DNA of 64,000 bases from Paraflavitalea devenefica (GTDB lineage: Bacteria > Bacteroidota > Bacteroidia > Chitinophagales > Chitinophagaceae): assembly GCF_011759375.1 (NCBI RefSeq), contig NZ_JAARML010000001.1, positions 1,798,001 to 1,862,000 of the forward strand, given 5' to 3'. The position numbers were made by a program, and so were the translations under genes. The notes beneath the pieces are model-generated. The model made no database searches and had not been told where the DNA came from. It saw nothing but the letters and a program-made list of their open reading frames with translations. Shown one piece after another: positions 16,075-23,740 of the stretch. Each line of letters begins with the position of its first letter. Positions within the stretch are counted from its first letter, which is position 1.

Positions 16075-17598
16075 TCAATGCTTAAAGTGGCGCATGCCGG
16101 TCATTACCATCGCCAGTTTGTTTTGCTGGCAATATTCGATGGAATCCTTATCCCGCACAGAGCCACCGGGCTGGATAAAGGCGGTAATACCGGCTGCATG
16201 ACTCATTTGTACGCAATCATTGAACGGGAAGAAGGCATCACTGGCCAATACTGCCCCATTCAGATCGAATTTAAACTGGCCGGCTTTTTCAATAGCCTGG
16301 CGTAATGAATCAATACGGCTGGTCTGTCCGCAACCTTTGCCGATGAGTTGTTTGTTCTTTACCAGTGCAATGGCATTTGACTTCAGGTGTTTACATACCA
16401 GGTTGGCAAAGCTGAGGTCATCTTTTTCTGCTGCTGTGGTATCACGGCCACCCACTTCTTTCCATTCTAGGTAGTTGCCTTCATCAGCTCCCTGTATCAA
16501 TACGCCATTGAGCACGGCTTTGTATTCTTCCGCTTTTTTGAAAGGGGCTTTCTGTTGTAATAAGATACGATTCTTCTTCGACTTCAGGATGGTCAAAGCA
16601 TCTTCATTAAAAGCAGGTGCAATCAATACTTCAAAGAAGATCTCATTGATGGCTTCAGCAGTGGCTTTGTCTATCGTGCCATTGCAAACGAGCACGCCAC
16701 CAAAAGCGCTTTCCGGGTCGCCGGCCAGGGCAGCATCCCAGGCTTCTTTTACCGAGGAGCGGGAAGCGATACCACATACATTGGTGTGCTTGATAATAGC
16801 AAACACGGGATTGGCGGCATCACCCCCAAATTCACCAATGAGCTGTACGGCTGCATCTACATCTACGAGGTTATTATAGGAAAGCTCTTTTCCGTTGAGC
16901 TGGTTAAACAGTTGTTCCAGGTTGCCATAAAACACGCCTGTCTGGTGCGGGTTTTCGCCATAGCGCATGGTTTTGGGATGCGGAATGGATTCCAGGAAGT
17001 ACAGGGCATTCCCGGGGTTGAAGTATTTGGCAATGGCCACATCATAGTGCGCTACTATTTCGAATGCTTTGGCGGCAAAGGCCCTGCGCTGTTCGAGGTT
17101 GGTAGTACCCTGCTGATCTTTCAATAATTGCTCCAGGTGTGCATATTCAGTTTTGGCGGCAATGACCACCAGGTCCCTGAAGTTCTTGGCGGCGCCACGG
17201 ATCATGGAAGGCCCGCCAATGTCTATTTTTTCAATGATCAGTTTTTCTTCGCTGGTGCTCGCTACTGTTTCCTCAAAAGGATAGAGGTCTACAATCACCA
17301 GGTCTATTTCCGGGATCTTGTACTGCTTCATTTCCTGCAGGTCTGTTTCATTATCCCTGCGTCCGAGGATGCCGCCGAATACGGAAGGATGAAGGGTTTT
17401 AACCCGTCCGCCCAGGATAGAGGGGTAGGTGGTCAGGTTCTCTACAGGAACCACCGGAATACCGAGCTTTTCAATAAAGCTTTGGGTGCCGCCGGTAGAA
17501 TAGATCGTAATGCCCAGTTGATGCAGTTGTTGTACCACTGGTTCCAGGCCATCTTTATAAAAAACGGAAATGAGTGCAGATTGGATCCTTTTTGTCAT
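16075..17598 (-). CDS. purH: Bifunctional AICAR transformylase / IMP cyclohydrolase PurH
   Basis: PurH carries out the last two steps of de novo IMP synthesis. The 507 residues contain the cyclohydrolase domain (about 1-195, with STGGTQSFIEKLGI and KTLHPSVFGGILGRR) and the formyltransferase domain (about 200-507, with the KHTNVCGIA motif and the GQTSRIDS and SDAFFPFND segments). The length is normal. Its promoter can be read as TTTG-N19-TACCTTTG overlapping the 3' end of comEC, so it is transcribed independently of comEC, with a leader of only about 16 nt. Confidence 0.97.
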   Translation of the reverse strand: MTKRIQSALISVFYKDGLEPVVQQLHQLGITIYSTGGTQSFIEKLGIPVVPVENLTTYPSILGGRVKTLHPSVFGGILGRRDNETDLQEMKQYKIPEIDLVIVDLYPFEETVASTSEEKLIIEKIDIGGPSMIRGAAKNFRDLVVIAAKTEYAHLEQLLKDQQGTTNLEQRRAFAAKAFEIVAHYDVAIAKYFNPGNALYFLESIPHPKTMRYGENPHQTGVFYGNLEQLFNQLNGKELSYNNLVDVDAAVQLIGEFGGDAANPVFAIIKHTNVCGIASRSSVKEAWDAALAGDPESAFGGVLVCNGTIDKATAEAINEIFFEVLIAPAFNEDALTILKSKKNRILLQQKAPFKKAEEYKAVLNGVLIQGADEGNYLEWKEVGGRDTTAAEKDDLSFANLVCKHLKSNAIALVKNKQLIGKGCGQTSRIDSLRQAIEKAGQFKFDLNGAVLASDAFFPFNDCVQMSHAAGITAFIQPGGSVRDKDSIEYCQQNKLAMVMTGMRHFKH

Positions 17599-17620
17599 AG
17601 TAAAACTGTAAAATGAGGCG

Positions 17621-17651
17621 CAAAGGTAACTTAATGCAGGGTGAAAACAAA
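17621..17651 (-). promoter_or_regulatory. Promoter of purH, inside the comEC 3' end
   Basis: Read on the minus strand: TTTG (17651-17648), exactly 19 bases, then TACCTTTG (17628-17621). Both elements match the Bacteroidota consensus perfectly. Transcription would start near 17614. Confidence 0.65.
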
Positions 17652-19721
17652 AGCGCCCTGGTTGGCCACCGCATGGCAGGCAATGCCCAACTTATGGCAA
17701 TCCTGCTGCCAACTGCTTGTTTTCCAGCGTGAATTGGTGCCATCAATGATGATTGTGCTACCCTTGAAAAGAGTTGCCAATTCCTGTATGGTGACCCTCG
17801 CATTGCGGGAGAGTACAATAAGGTCTATAGGGATACCGGCGGCTGATTTTCCGGGAGAGAAGGTTTCATCAATGATGAGCAGGGAGGTATTGCCCAACCG
17901 GAAAAGGGAGTCAGCACGGAACAGGTGATGGATGCTATCGGCAGGCCTGGTGTGGTGGGCGATGCGGCAGGGCTTTAGATAGCGGTCTTGCAGGGAAGGG
18001 TCTTCCAGGAGTAATGAATCGCCTGTAAACAGGTAATGCCGGCCATCAATGAAGTCAATGGCCTGGTGCTTTGGAATGTTGTATACGATTATTTTTTGTT
18101 GCCTGGCCGATGACCACCAGGATTGTAGACCCACTATACAGAATAACCATACAGCTCCTAAACCCATCAGCAGGCCAGCTTTCTTTTTTTGTAATAACCA
18201 GGCGGCGAGGCAGCCGATGATAGTGTATAGCAGTATCAACTGCACCAGGCTTATGGATATATCGCCGGTAGTATTGAAGGGAACCTGGTTTATGAGCTCA
18301 ATAATCTCATTTAACAATCGGATGAGTTTATCCAATAACCAACCGGTAGTTTTTGCTGCAACAGGGATGAAGGACAGGGCGCATAATACAAGTTCGCCTA
18401 TTAGTATGATACCTGATAAGGGAACGGCTATGAGGTTGGCGATGAGAAAAAGGTTAGGGACCTGATGAAAGTGGTAAATGCTGATGGGGAGGGTGAGTAT
18501 TTGTGCGGCGAGGGTAACGGCTGCTAATTTCCAGCAATAGTGCAGGTATTTGTTTTGTATGAACAGGCACTGGTAAACAGGTTTCATAAAAAGTGCGATG
18601 CTGAGCACGGCAGCATAGGACAACTGGAAACCTATATCCAGGCATAACCAGGGGTCATAGCAGAGCAGCAGGAAGGCTGATGCAGCCAGTGAATTGTAAA
18701 CAGTAACCGGGCGTGTTAAAGAATTGCCAATAATAAGACAGGTAAACATGACTGCTGAACGCAACACGGAAGGGGTGGCTCCGGCCAGGAGGGTAAATAA
18801 CCATAACCCTGCAAGTATAATTAGGGGTGTGGCCCACCGTGTCCATTGTCCGCGCAAAGGTGTGCACACCAGGATCAGTAACCCGTAAATTAAACCAAGA
18901 TGTAACCCTGAAATAGCAATGATATGTACCACACCGGTGTTGATATATGATTGTAGCAGGTGTTTGTCGAGCTCATCTTTATAACCAATTAACAAAGCTT
19001 CTGCTAATCCGGCTTGCTTTTTGTCAGGAATGTTTTCCCGGATGATATTCAGCACTTTTTTACGGGTATAAAACAGTACTTTTTTTACGGGGTTAACCTG
19101 TTTTTTTTCTGCAACTGTGTATTCTTGTTGTCTGAGGTATACCTGGTGCCAGATACTTTTAAGGGCACAATACCGGGCATAATTGAAAGCATTTGGGTTC
19201 GCCGTATTGTTAATGTGTTCGGGTGTTTTGGCAAATAACAACTGATCTCCATAATGTAGTTGGGGCGGGGCGCTGTCTTTTTGAAAATGCAACAGGAGCT
19301 TTCCTGTTGCCGGTTGTACCTGTGTTCCTTTTATGATTGCCTCAACAGACACTACTGTTCTGTAAGATTTTGCTTTCTCTGTTAACGGTTCTTCTATGGT
19401 CACCAGGAGTGCATCGCCGCTGGTATAAATAAGGTCAAACCATTGCGGGGAGCGCCTTATGTCCTTATAGTGTACCAATAATACCCCGGCTATAAAAAGC
19501 AGGCCGTTGAGTGCAATGCCATTGATGGAGCGGTACCTGAATTGCAGGGAAAGCGGAATCTGTGAAAATAACCCCATATAGGCGCTGCAACAGCCGGCAA
19601 TCAGCCAGGCGCTTTGTACAGGCAGGCTGCTGCAGGATTGGGCTATAATACCTGCTATAAAGGGGATAATAAAGCGTAGGAAAGGGGCCTCTTTCCAGGC
19701 AAATAATCCGGGCAAATACAT
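17631..19721 (-). CDS. comEC: ComEC/Rec2-family DNA uptake channel
   Basis: ComEC forms the inner-membrane channel for single-stranded DNA in natural transformation. The 696-residue protein has N-terminal helices and an OB-like DUF4131 region (about 30-200), then the Competence domain (about 225-490, opening with the conserved IIAISGLHLGLIYG) with many membrane helices. The C-terminal 180 residues occupy the place of the metallo-beta-lactamase domain but lack a recognisable HxHxDH; the equivalent stretch reads LIVLSRNARVTIQEL. Loss of that nuclease motif is, to my knowledge, common in this phylum. The reading frame is intact. Confidence 0.92.
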   Translation of the reverse strand: MYLPGLFAWKEAPFLRFIIPFIAGIIAQSCSSLPVQSAWLIAGCCSAYMGLFSQIPLSLQFRYRSINGIALNGLLFIAGVLLVHYKDIRRSPQWFDLIYTSGDALLVTIEEPLTEKAKSYRTVVSVEAIIKGTQVQPATGKLLLHFQKDSAPPQLHYGDQLLFAKTPEHINNTANPNAFNYARYCALKSIWHQVYLRQQEYTVAEKKQVNPVKKVLFYTRKKVLNIIRENIPDKKQAGLAEALLIGYKDELDKHLLQSYINTGVVHIIAISGLHLGLIYGLLILVCTPLRGQWTRWATPLIILAGLWLFTLLAGATPSVLRSAVMFTCLIIGNSLTRPVTVYNSLAASAFLLLCYDPWLCLDIGFQLSYAAVLSIALFMKPVYQCLFIQNKYLHYCWKLAAVTLAAQILTLPISIYHFHQVPNLFLIANLIAVPLSGIILIGELVLCALSFIPVAAKTTGWLLDKLIRLLNEIIELINQVPFNTTGDISISLVQLILLYTIIGCLAAWLLQKKKAGLLMGLGAVWLFCIVGLQSWWSSARQQKIIVYNIPKHQAIDFIDGRHYLFTGDSLLLEDPSLQDRYLKPCRIAHHTRPADSIHHLFRADSLFRLGNTSLLIIDETFSPGKSAAGIPIDLIVLSRNARVTIQELATLFKGSTIIIDGTNSRWKTSSWQQDCHKLGIACHAVANQGAFVFTLH

Positions 19722-19899
19722 ACTAAAAGAGGGGAAAACTCAGTTAACAAAAAGGGCTACAAGTCGCGTCAGTATTGAATTAGAGAAGAAAAAGCACCAC
19801 TTCCACCCTGAAAGATGAAAAAATAGGATAAGGTCATAATGGCAATGGGAAATCAGGTAGTTGCGGTGCTATTAGTGAATTTGGAAGGATCAGAATAAA

Positions 19900-19941
19900 A
19901 TTTCCTCAAGTTATTTGCGTGAACAAAGGCCTTGAGGAAAT
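19900..19941. repeat. Perfect 11-bp inverted repeat with a 20-base spacer
   Basis: ATTTCCTCAAG (19900-19910) and CTTGAGGAAAT (19931-19941) are perfect complements. The spacer is too long for a typical terminator and no T-run follows. It could be an operator or the ends of a small element. Confidence 0.6.
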
Positions 19942-20081
19942 CTGTCGGCTGGCTTTCACAGGAGTATTGGATTTTGAAAAACGGGATGATAGCAACTCTC
20001 CAGTATCTAATTTCAGACAAAAAACTAACCTACCCATACAAAGTGCTATTTATTAATGACGGGATTTTTTTCAGTTGAATG

Positions 20082-20107
20082 ACGGGGGTGATATGCCCCG
20101 TTTTTTT
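20082..20107 (+). terminator. Orphan terminator
   Basis: ACGGGG (20082-20087) pairs with CCCCGT (20096-20101) across an eight-base loop and is followed by a seven-base T-run. On the minus strand there is no T-run, so it is directional, yet no plus-strand gene precedes it. Confidence 0.5.
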
Positions 20108-20322
20108 ACGGGGTAGGCGCCCCATGGTTTTACGGTTTTAAAGCCGGCTGTTTAGCGGTTTTTTTCCGATGTTTTTCACACGAGTCCTTGAGTTACTTCG
20201 CTTTACGAATAATACTAATTTGTAATTACATGGCTAACACTCTATTGTAGCCGAAGATGTACGTTTACCCTGATTAATTTTACACCGGTAATTAAATCAT
20301 TCATGTTTAAATCCCCCAAGCA

Positions 20323-20829
20323 ATGACAACTATTGAAAAAAAAACCGTAAAGGTTGGAAAATTCGTAGACACTACTTACGTAGACACCTTAATCCGCAAT
20401 TACAAACAGGAAAGATGGGCGCAGAATTCAGAGCGCATTGGCAAGGAAGATTCGTTGAGTGTTTGGTATAGCGTAGAAGAACTGGAACAATTCATTGAAA
20501 AGATAAAGATGTACGGCGCAGATGGTGTTAAGATCTATTTTGGTGCTTATTCATCCGATTTTGCAGAGAATCCTGCTTATGCCGACAGGCAAACGCTGGT
20601 GCTGGTAGGTACTAAGGCAAATACTACCGCAGCAGGCGTGGCCAACAAAGACATTTACGTCAACACCGGAAAGGGCAATTCCATCCTGGCTTACAATTAT
20701 GGCCAGATGTGCCCTCCCAACTGTTCCAATGGCGGTCCTATCAAGCCTGCAGAACCCGCCGGTGATGAATGGGGTGGTATTGGCGTAACCATCGTTGACC
20801 GTGGCGACAAGGGTGTGGTTATCGTTTAA
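20323..20829 (+). CDS. Conserved protein of unknown function
   Basis: I do not recognise this 168-residue soluble protein. It has no signal peptide or membrane helix. The N-terminal half is mixed alpha/beta and charged (SVWYSVEELEQFIEKIKMYGADGVKIYFGAY). The C-terminal half has a Cys/Gly/Pro-rich loop (MCPPNCSNGGP) and ends in a beta-rich VVIV tail. Proteins of this general look recur in Bacteroidota genomes. It stands alone between a long gene-free stretch and a strong terminator at 20856, so it is probably a monocistronic, regulated gene. Confidence 0.75.
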   Translation: MTTIEKKTVKVGKFVDTTYVDTLIRNYKQERWAQNSERIGKEDSLSVWYSVEELEQFIEKIKMYGADGVKIYFGAYSSDFAENPAYADRQTLVLVGTKANTTAAGVANKDIYVNTGKGNSILAYNYGQMCPPNCSNGGPIKPAEPAGDEWGGIGVTIVDRGDKGVVIV

Positions 20830-20855
20830 CAGCAGTCCCTTTTTACTTAATTCGA

Positions 20856-20885
20856 CCTCCCGCCTGGCGGGAGGTTTTCTTTTTT
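20856..20885 (+). terminator. Terminator after the unknown gene
   Basis: CCTCCCGC and GCGGGAGG (20856-20874) form an 8-bp GC-rich stem with a three-base loop, followed by TTTTCTTTTTT. Confidence 0.8.
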
Positions 20886-20913
20886 AAGAAATACTGGCTA
20901 TTTTTAAGGGGAT

Positions 20914-21555
20914 ATGCAATATATCAGCATTATAATTATTCTGATCAGCCTGATAGCCGGTATTACGGTCTATTTTACGCCCAGAACCCCGTTTTATCTT
21001 AAAACTTTCCCGGTTTTTTTACTGGGTTGTTTGTTTACTGACATCTATGGCAGGTACCTTCATTCCACCGGACAGCAAAATGTTTACCTGTATAACCTGT
21101 TTTCTGTTTATTCTTTTACTTATTATTTGTATGTGCTGCAACGGATCGTTCAGAACCGGAAAATAAAAAGAATACTGCTGGGTATTGCAGTCCTGTTCCC
21201 CATACTGGGTATCCTGATCATTTCCACGCAAAGCACAGATACTTTTAGCAGTACTGTTTATACCATAGGCAGTTTGGCGATCATTATTATTGGTATCTAT
21301 TATTTCTTTGAATTGTTCCAGTTGAAGCAGGCGATCAACCTTGCCCGGGAACCTGCTTTCTGGATATGCTGCGGCCTGTTGTTTTTTTACTGTTGCAGCT
21401 TTCCGCTGTTGGGGCTGGCCAATTATTTATACCGGCTTTCGCCATTGCTGCTGGAGAACCTGACTTTTATTTTAAGCTTTCTTAACGTACTGCTCTACTC
21501 GTTGTTCACCATTGGCTTTTTATGCAGGTTGAGGTTCCATAAGCCTGCTTTATAA
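20914..21555 (+). CDS. Multi-pass membrane protein of unknown function
   Basis: This 213-residue protein is almost entirely hydrophobic, with six or seven predicted membrane helices (about residues 5-20, 27-45, 55-72, 88-106, 115-135, 148-168 and 180-205). I do not recognise a family. It precedes the histidine kinase by about 120 bases on the same strand. That kinase has no sensor domain of its own, so a role as an accessory input module is possible but unproven. A terminator separates it from the gene upstream. Confidence 0.75.
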   Translation: MQYISIIIILISLIAGITVYFTPRTPFYLKTFPVFLLGCLFTDIYGRYLHSTGQQNVYLYNLFSVYSFTYYLYVLQRIVQNRKIKRILLGIAVLFPILGILIISTQSTDTFSSTVYTIGSLAIIIIGIYYFFELFQLKQAINLAREPAFWICCGLLFFYCCSFPLLGLANYLYRLSPLLLENLTFILSFLNVLLYSLFTIGFLCRLRFHKPAL

Positions 21556-21673
21556 AGTATATAACTACCCTAAAGTCCGGTCTTCCTGTTATTTAGATCA
21601 GCGGCCGATCAAAATTTATTTATAATTTACGGCCCGGCTGCTGTTTTACTATTCATATTATGTACTATTCTTT

Positions 21674-22483
21674 ATGCAAGACCAGGGACAAGAGATTTAT
21701 TCTATCGTGATCATTGGAGGGGTGATAGCCCTTTTACTGGTAGGTTTTATCGTAGCCACCCTGTTTTTGTACCAGCGCAGGCAGCACCGGCATGCCAGTG
21801 AACTGGCCCGGATGAAGGATCTGTATGAGCAGGAGGTATTGCGCTCGCAACTGGAGATCCAGGAAGCGACTTTCAAGATGATCGGGCAGGAATTACATGA
21901 TAATATCGGGCAGGTTTTATCGGTAGTGAAGTTATCACTGGCCATATTGCCCATTGATAAGGACCATGAAGCGTATGAACCTATCCTTACTTCCCGGCAA
22001 ATACTGAATAAAGCAGCCCTGGACCTTTCTGATCTTACCAAAAGTCTGCATAGTGACCGTATCGCCCAGATAGGCCTGGTAGAGGCCATCCGGTTTGAGA
22101 TGGAGAACGTGCGTAAGAGCGGTCTGATGGACGTGGAGTATGAGGTAACAGGTTCGGAGTATGATTTTGATGGCCAGAAAGCCACGTTCCTGTTCCGGAT
22201 GTTCCAGGAAATGCTGAATAATATTCTGAAGCATTCCCAGGCTGCTAAAGTTGCTGTGAGCCTGCTTTTTTCGGAAGATAACCGGTTTGTCCTTACCCTG
22301 GCCGATAATGGCGTCGGATTTGACGTGGAGGCCAAGAGAAATTCTGTTTCTTCTTCCTCTGGTGTTGGATTAAAGAGTATCTTCAACAGGGCAAAACTGA
22401 TTGGTGCTGATTTAGATATGAAAAGTGTTCCGGGGAAGGGAACTACGGTGACCATTCAATTATCTTTGCCACAAGAAAGCTAA
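21674..22483 (+). CDS. Sensor histidine kinase, HisKA_3 type
   Basis: This 269-residue kinase has a single N-terminal membrane helix (about residues 10-32), a short coiled linker and no extracellular sensor domain. The dimerisation/phosphoacceptor segment contains QELHDNIGQVLS with the phospho-site His75, and the HATPase domain follows (N-box around FQEMLNNILKHSQAAK, G-boxes ADNGVGFD and GVGLKSI). This is the NarX/LytS-like small kinase class. The response regulator starts 12 bases after its stop codon, so they form a pair. The stimulus is unknown and may come through the membrane protein upstream. Confidence 0.9.
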   Translation: MQDQGQEIYSIVIIGGVIALLLVGFIVATLFLYQRRQHRHASELARMKDLYEQEVLRSQLEIQEATFKMIGQELHDNIGQVLSVVKLSLAILPIDKDHEAYEPILTSRQILNKAALDLSDLTKSLHSDRIAQIGLVEAIRFEMENVRKSGLMDVEYEVTGSEYDFDGQKATFLFRMFQEMLNNILKHSQAAKVAVSLLFSEDNRFVLTLADNGVGFDVEAKRNSVSSSSGVGLKSIFNRAKLIGADLDMKSVPGKGTTVTIQLSLPQES

Positions 22484-22495
22484 GCACTCTCCGAA

Positions 22496-23152
22496 ATGAC
22501 AGTTGGTAAACAAATACAGGTAGCGGTTGCTGATGATCATACCCTGATGCGCAAGGCATTGGCCAGGTTGATCAGCACGTTTGCGAATTACACTATTTTA
22601 TTTGAGGCCGACAATGGCTCAGATGTAAAGGACAAGATCAGCAAGCATATTATTCCGGATATTCTCCTGCTGGATGTAAGTATGCCCGGCATGGATGGAT
22701 ATGAAACCGTGAAATGGTTATTCAAGAATCACCCTCATATCAAGGTACTGGCTTTGTCTATGTCCAGTGATGAAAGTACCATTATCCGCATGCTGCGGCT
22801 GGGCGCCAAAGGCTATATTATGAAGAATACAGAGCCTGAAGAGCTGAAGCTGGCATTGGATTCGGTGATGGAAAAGAATTTTTACCTCTCAGAATATATC
22901 TCCGGCAAGATCATCAGCGGCCTGCACAAGGATATTGACCAGCCTGATGAGCCGATTTCCCTGACAGAGAAAGAAAAGGAATTCCTGCAATGGGTATGCT
23001 CAGAGCTTACTTATAAGGATATTGCCGCTAAAATGTTTGTAAGTCCACGGACGGTAGATGACTACCGTAACTCCCTCTTTGAAAAGCTCAAAGTAAAAAC
23101 AAGGGTGGGGCTGGTATTATATGCCATCCGCCACGGCATGGTAGAAGCTTAG
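22496..23152 (+). CDS. NarL/FixJ-family response regulator
   Basis: The 218 residues contain a receiver domain (acidic pocket Asp13/Asp14, phosphoacceptor Asp60 in LLLDVSMPG, conserved Lys near 110) and a LuxR-type HTH at about residues 150-212 (LTEKEKEFLQW to RTVDDYRNSLFEKL). It is the cognate partner of the kinase 12 bases upstream. The target genes are unknown; the adjacent membrane protein and the DinB-like gene, which is convergent, are the obvious candidates to test. Confidence 0.92.
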   Translation: MTVGKQIQVAVADDHTLMRKALARLISTFANYTILFEADNGSDVKDKISKHIIPDILLLDVSMPGMDGYETVKWLFKNHPHIKVLALSMSSDESTIIRMLRLGAKGYIMKNTEPEELKLALDSVMEKNFYLSEYISGKIISGLHKDIDQPDEPISLTEKEKEFLQWVCSELTYKDIAAKMFVSPRTVDDYRNSLFEKLKVKTRVGLVLYAIRHGMVEA

Positions 23153-23161
23153 GACGCACTA

Positions 23162-23632
23162 TTAATCCAGTAATTTTTTTACGTAGGCTATTTGCCCCTG
23201 GTGGTAAATATTGTGCTGTATCAGCCCGTGCAGCATATAGCCGATGGTATAGGTACGCTGACTGACCGGTGATGCCAGGAAATCGTCGTTTTTAGATTGC
23301 AGCAGTTCAAGGATACGCCGGTGAGTTGCCTTTAACTCATTGACCCCGTTTTTCCAGGTATGGATGGTAGGGTCTATTTCCCGCCAGTCGAGCGCTTCAT
23401 AATAACTTATTTGTTTTTGGGTATCTCCTTCCAGGGTGCTTTGCACCGCCTCTGCCCAGGCAATCATGTGGTACAGTATTTCAATCAGTGCATGGCCTTT
23501 TTCATCAGGGTTGATGAAGACGCTGGCAGGCTCTACTTCTTTCAGGATCGCATAGAGGGAGCGGCCATACCAGGGATCGCCATCGAGGGATCCCTGCAGC
23601 GTGGTAATGATGTACTGTACTTCCTTGTTCAT
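23162..23632 (-). CDS. DinB-family putative metal-dependent protein
   Basis: The ATG at 23632 gives 156 residues with the four-helix DinB/YfiT layout. Candidate metal-binding histidines lie in LYHMIAWAEAV and in the C-terminal HGLIQHNIYHQGQ. The family includes thiol-S-transferases and damage-inducible proteins, and this member's substrate is unknown. A longer frame opening at 23677 starts within the region just after the carB terminator and adds an unlikely leader. The gene converges on the response regulator with only nine bases between stop codons. Confidence 0.85.
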   Translation of the reverse strand: MNKEVQYIITTLQGSLDGDPWYGRSLYAILKEVEPASVFINPDEKGHALIEILYHMIAWAEAVQSTLEGDTQKQISYYEALDWREIDPTIHTWKNGVNELKATHRRILELLQSKNDDFLASPVSQRTYTIGYMLHGLIQHNIYHQGQIAYVKKLLD

Positions 23633-23678
23633 GGCAATTGTTTGTATAAAGGTACCACGGCTAAAAAACCATACCAAT

Positions 23679-23711
23679 AAAAAATCCCGGTTGCATGAAC
23701 CGGGATTTTTT
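23679..23711 (-). terminator. Terminator of carB (symmetrical)
   Basis: AAAAAATCCCGGTT and AACCGGGATTTTTT form a perfect long stem around GCATG. The A/T flanks make it functional on either strand. It lies 30 bases after the carB stop codon. Confidence 0.85.
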
Positions 23712-23740
23712 ATTGTCAGACTATTGTCTTTTAAACGGGA

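Larger units (their letters stand above)
19722..20322. other. Gene-free region between comEC and an unknown gene
   Basis: No credible gene is present. The region holds an 11-bp perfect inverted repeat at 19900-19941, a terminator at 20082-20107 with no gene before it, and GC-rich short palindromes near 20108-20124. It must also contain the divergent promoters for comEC and for the gene at 20323. TACGTTTA near 20260 is a near match to the -7 element. Confidence 0.5.
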
